Assembly (NCBI GenBank): GCA_049794535.1
Contig: JBARCX010000271.1
Location: 1-5,897 of the forward strand
DNA length: 5,897 nucleotides
Direction: 5' to 3'
Source of the DNA: JBARCX01 sp049794535
GTDB lineage: Bacteria; Pseudomonadota; Gammaproteobacteria; Xanthomonadales; Rhodanobacteraceae
Positions 4,929-5,897 of this stretch are shown here, piece by piece. The notes beneath the pieces are model-generated. The model was given only the letters and a program-made list of their open reading frames with translations. It was not told where the DNA came from and searched no databases. Each line of letters starts with the position of its first letter. Within the stretch, counting starts at the first letter, position 1. Both the position numbers and the translations under genes were made by a program.

Positions 4929-5897
4929 TCAGTGATGCAATACGTTGTCGATGATCTCGCCAAGGTTGCGTGACAACGTATGCGATTCACCCAGTGCCAC
5001 CATCGCTGCACGTGCAGCTTCACGGCGTAACGGTTCCAGCCGTCGCCAGCCGTTGAATGCCGTGGCCAGGCGTGCCGCAATCTGCGGATTGAGTGCATCC
5101 AGCTGCGCCAGTCGCTCGGCGAGCAAGCGATAACCCGCGCCATCGGCGCGATGAAAGCCGCTAGGGTTGCCGCTGGCAAACGTACCAAGCAGCGCGCGTG
5201 CGCGATTTGGATTCTTCAGCGTGAATGCCGAGTCGTTTTCCAAGGCCAGCACGCGTGCCAACGCCGGCTCGCCTGGGATCTGCGCCTGCACGACAAACCA
5301 CTTATCCAGTGCGAGCGCGTTGTCTGCGTAGCGCTCACGGAAATTCACTAGTGCATCGGCGGCTTGCGGTGCATCACTGCGCACCAGTACGGACAGCGCC
5401 GCAAGCCGATCCGTCATGCCCAGCGCCGTGTGGTACTGCTCCGTCGCTAAGTGATGGGCGTTATCGGCATCGATCAGGCTGAGCAACTCCAGCACGCGAC
5501 GCTTGAGTCGGCGTTGTGCCTGGCTGGTGGCATCGAGCTCAATATTGGCCTGCGCGGCCAGTGAGCGATAGCGTTGAGTGAGTGAATCCGTGCCGATACG
5601 CTTGGCCAAGCGGCGTTGCAGCTCCTGGCGCGCGGTGTGGATGCGCGATGGGTCCACCGGACTCTGACGTTCAGCCAGCTCGATCTCGCCCGGCGGCGTC
5701 AGTAGGTCGGCGAGCAGGGCGTCGTCCAGCGTTGGGTCGTTAAACAATCCAGCGAGTCCGTCGCACCATGCATCGGCAGCCACCGTAGTGCCATTGTCGT
5801 GTACGGCATCGAAGGCACGTGCCGCAAGTTGCTGGCCAGCCTCCCAGCGATTGAAGCCGTCGATATCATGGCGCAGTAGCAAGGCCAAATCGGCCGG
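4929..5897 (-). CDS. pepN: PepN, aminopeptidase N (C-terminal part, enters from right edge)
   Basis: PepN is a cytoplasmic M1-family zinc metallopeptidase that removes N-terminal residues from peptides. The window carries the last 322 codons and the stop; homologues have about 870-885 residues. The HExxH zinc site and the start therefore lie outside the window. This portion is the helical C-terminal domain (DUF3458 C-terminal region). Recognisable blocks are LLRHDIDGFNRWEAGQQLAA at the right edge, an LTPPGEIELAE region, NPNRARALLGTFASGNPSGFH followed by GAGYRLLAERL, and LDALNPQIAARLATAFNGWRR near the end, all aligning by eye with E. coli PepN. The frame is open to the window edge; a TTG at 5886-5888 is an internal Leu codon, not the start. 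The gene ends in LHH and converges on the small sigma-54-type gene. Confidence 0.95.
   Translation of the reverse strand, partial: PADLALLLRHDIDGFNRWEAGQQLAARAFDAVHDNGTTVAADAWCDGLAGLFNDPTLDDALLADLLTPPGEIELAERQSPVDPSRIHTARQELQRRLAKRIGTDSLTQRYRSLAAQANIELDATSQAQRRLKRRVLELLSLIDADNAHHLATEQYHTALGMTDRLAALSVLVRSDAPQAADALVNFRERYADNALALDKWFVVQAQIPGEPALARVLALENDSAFTLKNPNRARALLGTFASGNPSGFHRADGAGYRLLAERLAQLDALNPQIAARLATAFNGWRRLEPLRREAARAAMVALGESHTLSRNLGEIIDNVLHH

Noticed and set aside
5886..5888. TTG as a start codon for the pepN fragment
   Set aside because: The frame continues to the window edge and encodes conserved PepN sequence; this TTG is an internal leucine.

Overview
The window is about 5.9 kb of GC-rich bacterial chromosome with ordinary housekeeping genes around one unusual intergenic stretch. 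The proteins are typical of Gammaproteobacteria: Tex, a GYF_2/RDD membrane protein, MnmG and the C-terminus of aminopeptidase N (PepN). My impression from Tex, PepN and a CRP/Clp-type palindrome is the Xanthomonadales, perhaps Rhodanobacteraceae, but this is inference and was not tested by any search.

Layout. Positions 1-1138 (minus) hold the first 379 codons of tex, which runs off the left edge. A strong intrinsic terminator at 1262-1293 separates tex from the gene upstream of it. Positions 1319-2089 (minus) encode a 256-residue GYF_2-RDD membrane protein. It lies 73 nt downstream of mnmG (2163-4040, minus), so the two may share a transcript. Positions 4929-5897 (minus) are the last 322 codons of pepN, which enters from the right edge.

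The interesting part is 4041-4928, an 888-bp gap between two minus-strand housekeeping genes, where the readable signals point along the plus strand. It holds two sequences with the sigma-54 (RpoN) layout GG-N10-GC, at 4132-4148 and 4611-4627. The first would start a transcript near 4158, which reaches a near-ideal intrinsic terminator at 4335-4363. That makes a structured RNA of about 206 nt with no convincing reading frame, proposed here as a sigma-54-dependent small RNA. The second lies just downstream of a perfect CRP/Clp-type palindrome (TGTGA-N6-TCACA, 4592-4607). It would drive a 61-codon gene of unknown function (4674-4859) with a strong Shine-Dalgarno sequence. Tandem GC-rich hairpins at 4865-4903 sit between this gene and the convergent pepN.

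The housekeeping genes cover tRNA wobble-uridine modification (MnmG), nucleic-acid-binding transcription accessory function (Tex) and peptide turnover (PepN), and share no single pathway. The proposed RNA and small gene could belong to one RpoN regulon, since they carry similar promoters in the same orientation 479 bp apart. The promoter, RNA and regulator assignments come from reading motifs and are untested.
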